From contig CAYJKL010000004.1 of assembly GCA_964370755.1 (NCBI GenBank), forward strand, positions 1 through 64,000: a DNA stretch of 64,000 nt. Reading direction: 5' to 3'. This DNA is from CAKOSP01 sp964370755 (GTDB lineage: Bacteria > Bacillota_I > Bacilli_A > RF39 > UBA660). The notes under the pieces were generated by a model. The model had not been told where the DNA came from and made no database searches. It saw only the letters and a list, made by a program, of their open reading frames with translations. Numbering within the stretch: position 1 is the stretch's first letter; every line of letters starts with the position of its first letter. Both the position numbers and the translations under genes were made by a program. Below, piece after piece: positions 25,192 through 34,077 of this stretch.

Positions 25192-26226
25192 TTATAGTAT
25201 TTTTAATTCTTTAATAAATTTATATACTAATAAATCATTGTCTATATTTTTTATTCTTCTAATTTCACTAAAAGAATCATAGACTTTTGCATACTCTGCA
25301 TTTTCTCTACTTAAAACATATTCAATTGATTTTAATATTAAATCTTTATTATTATATGTCATAAAGAATGCTCTTGCTCTTCTTAAAGTTTTTTTAGAAA
25401 CTCTTCTTGCTAATAAATTATATACCCATTTTGGCTTTTTTGCAAATACAAACTTATACCCATCTAAATTTTTAAATATTTTTATTGCGTCATAATAACC
25501 CATTTCAATATTTTTTTTAATACTCTCTCTGTTTGTATTAAGCATACCACCAAGTGATCTAGATGGCATTATTTTAATTATTTCAGCATTATTTAATTTC
25601 TTTTTTTGTACTCCAATTGCTTTTAAACCAATAACATATATTTTTTTATAACCTTTTTCTTCTAACATGTTTGAAGGGGATACATCATGAAATCCGCCAT
25701 CTAAGTAATAACTTTCATCATCAAGTTTAATTGGTTTAAATACTGGTAAATAACAGCTTGCTATTATATAGTCAACAAGTGTTCCTTCAGGCATGTCTTC
25801 TTTGAATATATATAAAGGTTTCGAATCTTTTACTTTATATGTTGCAAGTCCAAAATCTTTGTTACTATTTCTTATTTTTTCTTCGTCAATAAATAATTTT
25901 AAATGTTTTCTAAATGGTTCAACATCTATTCCTTCATTTTTAATTATACTTAAAACTGGAATTATTGCTTCTTTAATTTCATCAAATACATTTTTCTTTT
26001 CGAAGTTTGTATCTTCAATGAATCCTAGTAGGTCACTAAGGTTTTCATTTAACCAAAAATCTTCAAGAGCTTTATAGTCATTATTAATAATCATTGCTGC
26101 ATTAAACGAACCAATAGAAGTACCTGTTGCTCCATCAATTTTAATATTACATTCAAGCATAGCTCTATAAACTCCTACTTGATATGCACCTTTAGTACCC
26201 CCACCTTCGAGTGCTATACCGGTCAT
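25192..26226 (-). CDS. Patatin-like phospholipase
   Basis: 344 residues. The catalytic elements are the oxyanion loop 'EGGGTKGAYQVGV' near the N-terminus, the nucleophile Ser in 'GTSIGS' (about 38-43) and the catalytic Asp in 'DGGFHD' (about 173-178). Patatins hydrolyse acyl ester bonds of lipids. The C-terminal 100 residues are basic and helical, possibly membrane-contacting. It overlaps the SDR gene by four bases (ATGA), so the two are coupled. Confidence 0.88.
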   Translation of the reverse strand: MTGIALEGGGTKGAYQVGVYRAMLECNIKIDGATGTSIGSFNAAMIINNDYKALEDFWLNENLSDLLGFIEDTNFEKKNVFDEIKEAIIPVLSIIKNEGIDVEPFRKHLKLFIDEEKIRNSNKDFGLATYKVKDSKPLYIFKEDMPEGTLVDYIIASCYLPVFKPIKLDDESYYLDGGFHDVSPSNMLEEKGYKKIYVIGLKAIGVQKKKLNNAEIIKIMPSRSLGGMLNTNRESIKKNIEMGYYDAIKIFKNLDGYKFVFAKKPKWVYNLLARRVSKKTLRRARAFFMTYNNKDLILKSIEYVLSRENAEYAKVYDSFSEIRRIKNIDNDLLVYKFIKELKIL

Positions 26227-27155
26227 TTAATTCTCCTAATTATTAAATATAGTTTACCAAATAACTTTCTAACTCTAATTTTTCTTGCATTATATTTTAC
26301 TCTGTCTATATAGTTTTCAAATGTATCGTTTTGATACTTCAATATATCATTATACTTGTCAATATCACTACACACTGGTGAATAATAATTTTTATCTAGA
26401 AATATATCTGATAATATTAGTTTGTAATTTATTCCTCTACTTTTTACAGTTTTATTTAGTAAATCACTATATAACATTGTAAAATCTTTGCTACCACCTA
26501 TATTAATTGCTTTTTTATTTAAAGTTTTAACATTGTCTAATATTTTTACAAATGCATAACTTGCATCTTCTTTTGTAATACAATTAATCATGCTTTTTTT
26601 AGGAATACTGTATATTGCATGTTCTTTTAGATGTGAATTAAGAACTAGAGGCACTCTTACTATTGTATATTTTGATAGTTTTTCTTTTATCATACGTTCT
26701 GCTTTGAATTTATATTCTGAGTAGTATTCACCTTGCTCATACCCTGTATCACTTTTACTGGTAAATTCTTTATCATCTTTACCATATATTGTTGTAGATG
26801 ATGCGTAAATTAAGTAACAGTTTGGATTATAGTAATTTATTGATCTAATTATATTTTCAAGTGCATCGTACTCTATCATTTTGGTGATACCCCTTTTAAT
26901 AGATGCTAATGGCGGAAGTATTGACGCTAAATGTAAAATAAAATCATGATCTTTTACTAATGCTTCAATCAATATTCGATCACATATATCACCATAAATT
27001 ACATTGACTCTTTTTTTATATTTTTTTAGAAGGCCATGTACTTTTTTGTTTTTTAAATCTAAAATAGTTATTTCGTATTTTCCTTCACTTAATAAATACT
27101 TTATTGCGTTGTAACCTACCGTTCCTGCTGCTCCTGTTACTAATATTTTTTTCAT
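26223..27155 (-). CDS. NAD(P)-dependent epimerase/dehydratase (extended SDR)
   Basis: 310 residues with a Rossmann motif 'GAAGTVGYNAI' and the extended-SDR active site: Ser/Thr in 'YASSTTIYG' and Tyr/Lys in 'YSEYKFKAE'. It belongs with sugar-nucleotide epimerases and dehydratases; the substrate is not clear. The C-terminus is basic and ends in 'LFGKLYLIIRRIK'. It is the first gene of the unit that includes the patatin and YebC-like genes. Confidence 0.85.
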   Translation of the reverse strand: MKKILVTGAAGTVGYNAIKYLLSEGKYEITILDLKNKKVHGLLKKYKKRVNVIYGDICDRILIEALVKDHDFILHLASILPPLASIKRGITKMIEYDALENIIRSINYYNPNCYLIYASSTTIYGKDDKEFTSKSDTGYEQGEYYSEYKFKAERMIKEKLSKYTIVRVPLVLNSHLKEHAIYSIPKKSMINCITKEDASYAFVKILDNVKTLNKKAINIGGSKDFTMLYSDLLNKTVKSRGINYKLILSDIFLDKNYYSPVCSDIDKYNDILKYQNDTFENYIDRVKYNARKIRVRKLFGKLYLIIRRIK

Positions 27156-27206
27156 CTACATACTCCTTAAATCTTTATATTATAAATTATATCACGATTT
27201 TAACAT

Positions 27207-27229
27207 AAAAAAAAGACCAATTAAGGTCA
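27207..27229 (-). terminator. Terminator of the TasA-like gene
   Basis: Perfect stem GACC-TTAATT-GGTC (27215-27228 on the plus strand) followed by eight T on the minus strand, just after the stop at 27241. Confidence 0.85.
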
Positions 27230-27240
27230 TATTTTAGTTA

Positions 27241-27930
27241 TTAAGGAGTTACTGTTGTACAAAGTTCTGAACCTGTTTCAACGAATTCTAAACTTCCACC
27301 AAATGTTTTACCAGCATTTACAGTTTGATCGATTGCTAAATTATAGTATCTAACATCAAATGTCCAAGTAATACTTGAAGATTCGTTTCCATCAACTGCA
27401 CCTGTTACTGCAAATGTAATAGGTGTTGCATTAAGATTTGTTGGAGTTGCTGTACTTATTGTTCCTAAATCATATTCAGGAATTGTAGTAACTGATGATG
27501 TTCCACTACCTACTACATTAGCTGTTGCTTGAATAGTAAATTCACGTAAACTATTAGTTACAGCTTCTGGAGTTGTTACATAAACACCATCTGCTCTTGG
27601 AGTATATACTATATTGTAAGAACAAGTTCTTGTTCCACCTGCTGCACCAACACTATTTTCTAGTTGAATTGTAGCATCTGTATTGTTTTTGTAAACAGAA
27701 TGATCATTAGCACCATTACCTTGTACCATGTCAGATAGTTGAACTACCATTGTAACGTCAGTTGCTGTAGTACTTGTAACGTCTACTGATCTAGTTTGAA
27801 CGTTTACCTCACTAGCTTCATTAGTTCCTGACGATGCTGTAAAGTATGCAAATGTAGCCCCCACAACTGCAACTAAAAGTGTTGCAACAGCTATAACTGT
27901 AAGTAATAACGTATTTTTTTTATCCATCAT
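27241..27930 (-). CDS. TasA-like exported protein with SipW-type signal
   Basis: 229-230 residues from the ATG at 27930 (AGAGAGGAG at 8 bases); the longer reading frame upstream has no good site. The start MMDKKNTLLLTVIAV and the signal end 'VVGATFAYFTASSG' match the SipW-dependent signal peptide of TasA/CalY-type fibre proteins. The mature part is beta-rich, with two Cys, and rich in Thr/Val/Ala. TasA-family proteins polymerise into extracellular biofilm fibres. The dedicated SipW signal peptidase is not in this window. It has its own promoter and terminator. Confidence 0.75.
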   Translation of the reverse strand: MMDKKNTLLLTVIAVATLLVAVVGATFAYFTASSGTNEASEVNVQTRSVDVTSTTATDVTMVVQLSDMVQGNGANDHSVYKNNTDATIQLENSVGAAGGTRTCSYNIVYTPRADGVYVTTPEAVTNSLREFTIQATANVVGSGTSSVTTIPEYDLGTISTATPTNLNATPITFAVTGAVDGNESSSITWTFDVRYYNLAIDQTVNAGKTFGGSLEFVETGSELCTTVTP

Positions 27931-27956
27931 AATTTTTTCTCCTCTCTCTATTATAC

Positions 27957-27985
27957 ATATTATCAAATATTATGATTATTTTCAA
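27957..27985 (-). promoter_or_regulatory. Promoter of the TasA-like gene
   Basis: Minus strand TTGAAA, 17-base spacer, TAATAT with TGA before it. It allows separate expression of the last of the three TasA-like genes. Confidence 0.55.
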
Positions 27986-28006
27986 GTGTTTTTTTAATTT
28001 TTTTTG

Positions 28007-28645
28007 TCAATTTATAGTATTTTCACATTCTAGGTTTTTTATATTAAGAGAACCACCGAATGTAATGTTCCTATTATCGTCTTGATTAAACGTTTGATTG
28101 TAGTATGAAACTGTAAATGTCCAATTTTCAATTAACTTTTTGTTTACTCCTGTAACACTTATTTTCGAGTTGTCCACTAATACAAATTCACTTGTAATAT
28201 CAGCTAGACTTATTTCACTTAATGATTTTCCATTTCTATCAGATGAACCTTTTATAGTATACTCATTTAATTTTGCGGTATTCATTGCACTAGAATTATA
28301 TGGAGTTGTTGGAACGTATACAATATCATAGTTACATGATAACGTTCCTCCATCTGCTGTTGTTTCAAGTATTATTCTAACTGGATCAACATTTGTTGCT
28401 GTAGCTGCTGGTATGACTGGGTCGATGTTTTCATACTTCATTACGTCACCGTCAACTAGTAAATCTATATTACTACCTGATTCTGTGTATGCCACACCAA
28501 ACTCTCTAGATTGTAGTTTAAAATTAGATAACTCTCCACTACCTGATGCCGTGAAATACGCATAAGTTGCAGATATAGTACTAATTAATACCGTAATTAG
28601 TAAAATGATTGCTAAAAGTATTTTTTTATCTACTTTCTTCTTCAT
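28007..28645 (-). CDS. TasA-like exported protein, paralog
   Basis: 212 residues with Lys-rich start, hydrophobic signal and 'SATYAYFTASGSG', again the SipW-dependent type. It shares with its neighbour the internal 'CSYNIVY/CNYDIVYVP' block, 'NWTFTVSYYNQ', and the ending 'FGGSLNIK', so they are paralogs. Probably a second fibre subunit or an adaptor such as TapA. It follows the LysM-bearing gene by 10 bases. Confidence 0.72.
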   Translation of the reverse strand: MKKKVDKKILLAIILLITVLISTISATYAYFTASGSGELSNFKLQSREFGVAYTESGSNIDLLVDGDVMKYENIDPVIPAATATNVDPVRIILETTADGGTLSCNYDIVYVPTTPYNSSAMNTAKLNEYTIKGSSDRNGKSLSEISLADITSEFVLVDNSKISVTGVNKKLIENWTFTVSYYNQTFNQDDNRNITFGGSLNIKNLECENTIN

Positions 28646-28655
28646 GTTTATCCTC

Positions 28656-29756
28656 CTATTTTATTCTTAATTCTTCTTCAACTAATAAATTTAAAGGTAT
28701 TTCACTATTTGCTGTTATATTTAATTTATAACTTTCTGGAATAAGCAATTCTTTACCTTTACTTAATTTTACATCATTTGCACTAATTTGTAAATTATTT
28801 ATTTCTTTTAATTGTGACAATGTTACACCATATGTAAAGGCAATGCTATAAATATTATCATTTTCTTTTATAGTATGACTCGTAATAAACTTTTCATATG
28901 AAATTGTATTTGAAGAACTTACGAATAAATTAGTAGTATATTTCATTCCAGTTATGTCTTGAATAGTTACTGGATAAACACCAGGTACTATATCGTTTAT
29001 TGTAAAGTTTCCAGCGGCATCTATAGTTGTTTTGTATGAATCGTTTAAAAAACTAATTGTCCCTTCTGATAATGTTACTCCACTCAAATTTCCATTTAAG
29101 TTCGCTGTAGGTTCTGAACTTATTTCACTAATATTTAGTTTAAGCATTATTTCATCGCTTTTATATTCTTCTGGAATACTTTCATCTAACCAAATTTTAA
29201 TACTTAATGTTTTAGCATTATCTCCTGATGATGCTCTATTTATTTCATCTGTAAATACTGAGAACATATTATTATATATGTCAGTTGTATCTGTATATTT
29301 AAGTGGTGTTTCACTTAAAGATATAACACTGCTTACTTGATTTAATTCCTTATTTACTGTGTCAAACTCGAATACTGCTAACTTTATATATTCTAGTGGT
29401 ATTAAGTTGTCGCCATCAACGAAGTTTTCTTCATTTATAAAACTATCATAATCATAACCTACTGATATATTATAAAAATTGTTTACTTTACTATTATTTT
29501 GAATATATACTGTGCTTTGTGCTGCGCCTTCAAGGCCTTCTTCATCTGTCAGCACTTTAATATAATCATTATTTAGTGTTGAGCTACTATCTGAATAATT
29601 TACTGTAAGATTACCAATATTAATATCTCGATTTGCATTATTACTACTTACATCTAAAATTGTTGCGTATGATACGCCTATTGTGGTAAGCGTTAAAACG
29701 ATAACACACACTGCTATAATCATTGTTTCTTTTTTAAATTTTTTTATTTTATCCAT
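28656..29756 (-). CDS. TasA-like N-terminus with C-terminal LysM domain
   Basis: 366 residues: a signal or anchor (about 11-31, ending 'GVSYATILDVSS'), a TasA/CalY-like beta domain (about 35-215), a short carboxypeptidase-regulatory-like beta sandwich (about 218-288, 'DAAGNFTINDIVPGVY'), and a LysM domain (about 291-341, 'HTIKENDNIYSIAFTYGVT', 'LKEINNL', 'KGKELLIPE'). LysM binds the GlcNAc backbone of peptidoglycan. It is the first gene of the three-gene unit and could tie the fibre to the wall, which is an inference. Confidence 0.75.
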   Translation of the reverse strand: MDKIKKFKKETMIIAVCVIVLTLTTIGVSYATILDVSSNNANRDINIGNLTVNYSDSSSTLNNDYIKVLTDEEGLEGAAQSTVYIQNNSKVNNFYNISVGYDYDSFINEENFVDGDNLIPLEYIKLAVFEFDTVNKELNQVSSVISLSETPLKYTDTTDIYNNMFSVFTDEINRASSGDNAKTLSIKIWLDESIPEEYKSDEIMLKLNISEISSEPTANLNGNLSGVTLSEGTISFLNDSYKTTIDAAGNFTINDIVPGVYPVTIQDITGMKYTTNLFVSSSNTISYEKFITSHTIKENDNIYSIAFTYGVTLSQLKEINNLQISANDVKLSKGKELLIPESYKLNITANSEIPLNLLVEEELRIK

Positions 29757-29780
29757 AACATATCACCATACTCTATTGAT

Positions 29781-29809
29781 ATCTTATCATAAATTTTTGG
29801 AATTAACAA
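29781..29809 (-). promoter_or_regulatory. Promoter of the TasA-like/LysM gene cluster
   Basis: Minus strand TTGTTA, 17-base spacer, TAAGAT with TGA before it, about 25 bases from the ATG at 29756. Confidence 0.55.
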
Positions 29810-29819
29810 TTTATTTTGC

Positions 29820-29854
29820 AAAAAAAAAAAAAAAACACACTTAATTTTGTGTGT
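29820..29854 (-). terminator. Terminator with a 16-T tract, end of microprotein gene
   Basis: Stem ACACAC / GTGTGT (29835-29840 with 29849-29854) followed on the minus strand by 16 T. The left arm includes the final codons of the 60-residue gene. Confidence 0.9.
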
Positions 29855-30023
29855 CTTCATAACTTATATTTTGAAATTCTTCACTAGAGTAATACTCTGC
29901 AGTTTCTCTATAATCATTTAACTCTAAATTATTCCATATTGGAATAGATATAATTATAAGAGAAGTTGCTACTATTATTTCTAGTATACTTTCTATAATA
30001 AGCCCTTTCTTAGCTTTATCCAT
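29841..30023 (-). CDS. 60-residue membrane microprotein
   Basis: Starts MDKAKKG, has one hydrophobic segment (about 8-30) and an acidic, Tyr/Glu-rich tail. The gene is a complete unit: consensus promoter at 30048-30076, AGGGGGAAA site, and strong terminator. This layout suggests high expression of a small surface or membrane peptide. It has the same MDK(A/S)-K start and plan as the 23-residue ORF at 30116-30187. No known family. Confidence 0.6.
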   Translation of the reverse strand: MDKAKKGLIIESILEIIVATSLIIISIPIWNNLELNDYRETAEYYSSEEFQNISYEDTQN

Positions 30024-30047
30024 ATCATTTCCCCCTGATATGCATAT

Positions 30048-30076
30048 ATTATAACATATTTGTTACAAAAAGTCAA
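30048..30076 (-). promoter_or_regulatory. Near-consensus promoter of the 60-residue gene
   Basis: Minus strand TTGACT, 17-base spacer, TATAAT with TGT before it (extended -10). Among the strongest-looking promoters in the window. Confidence 0.8.
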
Positions 30077-30083
30077 TTTAGCA

Positions 30084-30111
30084 CAAAAAAAGTATTATTT
30101 TACTAATACTT
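30084..30111 (-). terminator. Terminator of the 23-residue ORF
   Basis: Stem AAGTATTA / TAATACTT (30090-30097 with 30104-30111), then seven T on the minus strand, four bases after the TAG stop. Confidence 0.8.
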
Positions 30112-30115
30112 ATAT

Positions 30116-30187
30116 CTACATTGTAGCTATTACTACAACTACTAAACTCACTAAAATTATACAAACTATTTTTGCTGATTTATCCAT
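30116..30187 (-). CDS. 23-residue single-span membrane peptide
   Basis: ATG at 30187, stop TAG at 30116; begins MDKSAKIVCIILVSL and is hydrophobic to the end (VVVVIATM). An AGAGG ribosome binding site precedes it, a promoter lies at 30209-30237 and a terminator follows at once. The complete transcription unit around so short a frame argues that the peptide, or an RNA it sits on, is functional. Role unknown; toxins of type I systems and small regulatory membrane peptides look like this. Confidence 0.5.
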   Translation of the reverse strand: MDKSAKIVCIILVSLVVVVIATM

Positions 30188-30208
30188 TAATTACCTCTTG
30201 CAAAAATC

Positions 30209-30237
30209 ATTTTACTTTATTTTTGTCTATTGTGCAA
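30209..30237 (-). promoter_or_regulatory. Promoter of the 23-residue ORF
   Basis: Minus strand TTGCAC, 17-base spacer, TAAAAT, about 20 bases before the ATG. It partly overlaps a small palindrome (TTGTGCAA-TTTGCACAA type, 30229-30250). Confidence 0.6.
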
Positions 30238-30248
30238 GTTTATTGCAC

Positions 30249-30275
30249 AAAAAAAGTGATACTTTACATCACTTT
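30249..30275 (-). terminator. Terminator of the wecB end of the polysaccharide operon
   Basis: Stem AAAGTGAT / ATCACTTT (30253-30260 with 30268-30275), seven-base loop, then T-run on the minus strand; overlaps the wecB stop. Confidence 0.8.
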
Positions 30276-31380
30276 AACATTTAAATTTACTTATTATTGC
30301 ATCTACGATTTGTTTACTTGCAGTTCCATCTCCGTATGGATTTGATGCTTTACTCATACTTGCATACTCTTTTTCATCAGTAAGTAGTTTTTTAGTTTCA
30401 TTATATATAACATCTGAATCTGTTCCTACTAGTTTTAGAGTTCCAGCTTTAATTCCCTCTGGTCTTTCAGTTGTATCTCTAAGTACTAATACTGGTTTGC
30501 CTAAACTTGGAGCTTCTTCTTGAATACCTCCCGAATCAGTTAAAATTATATAAGATTTATTTTGGAAATTATGGAAATCAAATACTTCAAGTGGTTCAAT
30601 AAGTTTTACTCTATCAGTATTTCCAAATACTTCGTTTGCTACTTCTCTAACTTTTGGATTTAAATGTATAGGGTAAATTACCTTTACATCTTCAAATTCA
30701 TCTACTATTTTCTTGATACCTGTAAATATATGTTTCATTGGCTCACCTAAATTTTCTCTTCTGTGAGCAGTAAGTAGAATCAGTTTTTCATTATCTTTTA
30801 TCCAATCAAGCTCTGGGTGAGTGTAATTTTCATCTACAGTTGTAGCCATTGCGTCTATAGCAGTATTTCCTGTTACGTAAATTATTTCTTCTTTCTTACC
30901 TTCATTTAATAAATTTTGTTTACTAAGGTTAGTTGGTGCGAAATGCATATCTGCAATGCATCCTACCATTTGACGGTTCATTTCTTCTGGAAATGGACTA
31001 TATTTATCATATGTTCTAAGACCTGCTTCAACGTGACCTACCGCAACCTGATTATATAGTGCTGCTACTGCACCAGCAAATGTCGTAGTAGTATCACCAT
31101 GAACAAGTACTATATCAGGATTTACTTCTTTAATTACTCCTTCAAGTCCATTAAGGGCTCTAGTTGTTACATCTGCAAGAGTTTGACCTTGCTTCATTAT
31201 ATTTAAATCATGGTCTGGTGTTATATCAAATGTTTCTAACACTTGATCAAGCATTTCTCTGTGCTGAGCTGTTACACATACAATACTTTCTATTTCTTTT
31301 CTTTTTTCTAGTTCTTTTACTAGAGGAGCCATTTTAATTGCTTCTGGTCTTGTTCCAAAGACACTCATTACTTTAATCAT
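30274..31380 (-). CDS. wecB: UDP-N-acetylglucosamine 2-epimerase
   Basis: 368 residues, the usual length. Interconverts UDP-GlcNAc and UDP-ManNAc in the cytoplasm. Family motifs: 'FGTRPEAIKMAPLV' at the N-terminus, 'VHGDTTTTFAG', 'VEAGLRT', 'AHRRENLGEP' and 'SGGIQEEAP' near the C-terminus. UDP-ManNAc would be the donor for the WecG/TagA-type transferase at 40591-41298, which fits a teichoic-acid-like linkage unit. Last gene of the cluster, four-base overlap with the preceding GT2 gene. Confidence 0.96.
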   Translation of the reverse strand: MIKVMSVFGTRPEAIKMAPLVKELEKRKEIESIVCVTAQHREMLDQVLETFDITPDHDLNIMKQGQTLADVTTRALNGLEGVIKEVNPDIVLVHGDTTTTFAGAVAALYNQVAVGHVEAGLRTYDKYSPFPEEMNRQMVGCIADMHFAPTNLSKQNLLNEGKKEEIIYVTGNTAIDAMATTVDENYTHPELDWIKDNEKLILLTAHRRENLGEPMKHIFTGIKKIVDEFEDVKVIYPIHLNPKVREVANEVFGNTDRVKLIEPLEVFDFHNFQNKSYIILTDSGGIQEEAPSLGKPVLVLRDTTERPEGIKAGTLKLVGTDSDVIYNETKKLLTDEKEYASMSKASNPYGDGTASKQIVDAIISKFKC

Positions 31381-32555
31381 ATCTTACCTTCTTTCTTTAT
31401 TTTAACTTCTACGTATGGATGTATACATAAAAACTTTAAAATCTTATTTATTTTTTCATAGTCTTCTTTATTTGTAACTTCAACTATGTTAAACCCGTTT
31501 TCCATTCTTGATAAAATTATATCATATATTTTATCTGTTTTACTAGCAAAATATTTTTTTGCAAATATTCTTATATCTTTTCCTTCATATATAGTATCTT
31601 CTATTTTATCTATTTTTATTGTTTCTTTTGAATCATGATTTTTGTAAAAAGATAACATGCTTAAATATAATTTATCTTCTTTTTCACTTATTAATTCTTT
31701 TAGAATTCCATACACTTTTTCTTTTGGAGTTTTTTCTTTAATAGCATTTATTTTTATTTTACCTGATAAATTTAGTTTTCTAATTCCTCTTTGTCTTAGT
31801 AATCTAAATATTGTTTTTTGAAAATTAAAGTTTTTAATATGATATTTTCCAAGCAAACTTATAAGGGTTCTTATTTCACCATTAAGTGCACAAAATTTCC
31901 CTATATCATTTGATATATAATTAGAATCGTGAATTCGGTATTTAAGTGCTGGATAATTTACTTTTTTTATATTAGGTAAAATATATGGATTATCCATGTT
32001 TATCCAAAAAGGTGTATTCCATGTAAGGTAGTTATTTTTTATTTGATTTAAGTAAAATTCTTTTTTATGAACTCCTACATCTCCATATATATTTGCACCT
32101 TTATTTAATATTAACTTTGCTGGACTATTTTCATGTCTACTGAAATTCATAGCAGGCCATAAGCCAGTTATTTCATCTTTCTCATTTATAATAACTAAAT
32201 CCCCAATAATAGAATCTAACTTTTTGTCTAATTTAAATTCGTTTACAACTTTATCAAAAAAATCTATACTTGGCACTAAATCATCTGAGTGAAGTATGTA
32301 TATTAAATCACCAGTGATATGATTTAGTCCATTTATTATTGCATTTAATTGGTCTTTATTTTCCTGGTATATGTAACTTATGTCATATTTATTTTCTTTA
32401 ATAAACTTAGTTATAACTTCTTTTGTGTTATCTGTAGATCCATCATCCACTATAATCCATTCTATGTTTTTATATGCACTTTTAAAAATAGATTTCCCTG
32501 TGTTTATAATAGATGATGCATCATTATATGTTGGTGTTATAATACTTATTTTCAT
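31377..32555 (-). CDS. Family 2 glycosyltransferase with C-terminal extension
   Basis: 392 residues. N-terminal GT-A domain: 'SIITPTYNDASSI', 'VDDGSTDNTK', and 'YILHSDDLVPS' with the DxD metal site. A C-terminal region of about 110 residues ends 'FLCIHPYVEVKIKK' and is shared with the paralog at 34785-35930, so it is a specific module and not random tail. Transfers a sugar in the assembly of the repeat unit at the cytoplasmic face; donor and acceptor unknown. Confidence 0.88.
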   Translation of the reverse strand: MKISIITPTYNDASSIINTGKSIFKSAYKNIEWIIVDDGSTDNTKEVITKFIKENKYDISYIYQENKDQLNAIINGLNHITGDLIYILHSDDLVPSIDFFDKVVNEFKLDKKLDSIIGDLVIINEKDEITGLWPAMNFSRHENSPAKLILNKGANIYGDVGVHKKEFYLNQIKNNYLTWNTPFWINMDNPYILPNIKKVNYPALKYRIHDSNYISNDIGKFCALNGEIRTLISLLGKYHIKNFNFQKTIFRLLRQRGIRKLNLSGKIKINAIKEKTPKEKVYGILKELISEKEDKLYLSMLSFYKNHDSKETIKIDKIEDTIYEGKDIRIFAKKYFASKTDKIYDIILSRMENGFNIVEVTNKEDYEKINKILKFLCIHPYVEVKIKKEGKI

Positions 32556-32558
32556 TTA

Positions 32559-34061
32559 TTACCTCTTCTTTAATATATTAAATCTTGATGTAAAGTCAAA
32601 CTGTTTTGTTGCTTTATAAAATATTGTAGTAGCCCCTACAATCACGAAGAAAAATCCTGCTGAATAACCTAAAAATAATAAAAATGAACTATAGTTAGTT
32701 GGTGCTAAGAAGTATATTACAGCTCCAAGTACGCTTGCAAATATTATATTTTTAAATGCCAGTATGTAGTAATTCTTAGTTTTTTGATTTAATATTTTAT
32801 TTGTTATTACTCTTGGTTTTACAGCGAAGTCTGCAATAATTAGTGAGATAATAGTTGCTAGTAATACTCCAGCAATTCCCATTTCTTGTACTAAAATAAT
32901 TGATAATCCTAAATTAATTATTATTTCTACAATTACGAAGTTTTTAATTAGTTTAAATTTACCTGCTCCAAAAACATATACCTTAAGAGGTAATCTTATT
33001 ATTTGGTAAAATAAAATAATTGTAAATAAAATACTAAGAGCATTTGTTACTTCGATTTTACCCTCATACCAAATTGATATAAACTGGTTTATACATACTA
33101 AGACACTTAAACTAAGCACTGTGCCTATGTAAAATACAAAGTGATTAAACTCTTTAAATATTTCATAACTTTTTTCTTTGTCAGTTACCATTAAGTTACC
33201 TACTGATGCCATTGTTGAACCAGTTATTTTATCTATGAAAGTTTTAATACCTTCAACAAAATAATTGTATGTTGTGTATATTACTACTGCAGGCAAGCCT
33301 ATTACTGTTGATATAATTATTACATCAATATTATTTGTTAGTAAATTACCTAATGTGTTTACAAATAAATGTTTAACATCTTTAAGCATCGAAAAATCTT
33401 TTTTATCTTTGCTTTTGCTTTCAATTTTAACAAGTTTACTGTACTCTTTTTTATAAAAATAATTAAGTACTATATTTGATAAAATAGAAAATACTACTAA
33501 AGATGATACTATTGTTAATAGTCCATTTCCTGTTAAAACTATTATTATTTCTACTATAGATTTTATTATGTTTGATGTTTGAAAAATAATATTTGGAACA
33601 TATCTTTTTTGATCCGCTTCAAACATTATTCTTTGAGGTATTGTTAAATAAAATACTGCTTGACCTATTAAATAAATTATAAATACTAACTGCATATAAT
33701 GATATTTAAAATCTACATTAGTTATAAATAAATCTAAGTTATACGAAATTATAATTCCTACTAAAACTATTAGTATTCCTATTACGTTAAATATTGTTCT
33801 AGAGGCACTCATTAACGAACTTACTTTTTTACTATCTTTTCCTGATAGTGGTTTATATAATCTGTATAATAGTGCGCTTCCCACTCCGCCTTCTAGCAAT
33901 ACTAAGTAAGCTACTATTTGAGCATATAACTGGTATAAACCTAAAGCATCTGCACCTAGTAAGTCTATAAAAATTTTTATTTTAAATATACCAAGTATAA
34001 ATATAATTACTTGAGGAAAAGCATCAGATATAAAGTTTAACATTACTGTTTTAGTTCTCAA
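32559..34061 (-). CDS. Wzx-like polysaccharide flippase (MATE/MOP family)
   Basis: 500 residues with about 14 predicted membrane segments and the MOP-family N-terminal feature 'GADALGLYQLYAQIVAYLVLLEGG' (shown here in part: GLYQLYAQ, EGGVGSALLY). Wzx proteins flip undecaprenyl-linked repeat units outwards. It lies among the glycosyltransferases with 3-16 base gaps. With Wzy-like proteins nearby, it supports a Wzx/Wzy route in addition to the ABC exporter further upstream. Confidence 0.88.
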   Translation of the reverse strand: MRTKTVMLNFISDAFPQVIIFILGIFKIKIFIDLLGADALGLYQLYAQIVAYLVLLEGGVGSALLYRLYKPLSGKDSKKVSSLMSASRTIFNVIGILIVLVGIIISYNLDLFITNVDFKYHYMQLVFIIYLIGQAVFYLTIPQRIMFEADQKRYVPNIIFQTSNIIKSIVEIIIVLTGNGLLTIVSSLVVFSILSNIVLNYFYKKEYSKLVKIESKSKDKKDFSMLKDVKHLFVNTLGNLLTNNIDVIIISTVIGLPAVVIYTTYNYFVEGIKTFIDKITGSTMASVGNLMVTDKEKSYEIFKEFNHFVFYIGTVLSLSVLVCINQFISIWYEGKIEVTNALSILFTIILFYQIIRLPLKVYVFGAGKFKLIKNFVIVEIIINLGLSIILVQEMGIAGVLLATIISLIIADFAVKPRVITNKILNQKTKNYYILAFKNIIFASVLGAVIYFLAPTNYSSFLLFLGYSAGFFFVIVGATTIFYKATKQFDFTSRFNILKKR

Positions 34062-34077
34062 TAGATATTCTCCCTTC

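Noticed and set aside
24863..25282. 139-residue plus-strand ORF opposite yebC and the patatin gene
   Set aside because: Shadow of two clear genes on the other strand, with no ribosome binding site.
29820..29835. 16-base A homopolymer as a contingency tract
   Set aside because: It is the T-tract of the terminator, outside the coding frame, so slippage would not switch a gene.
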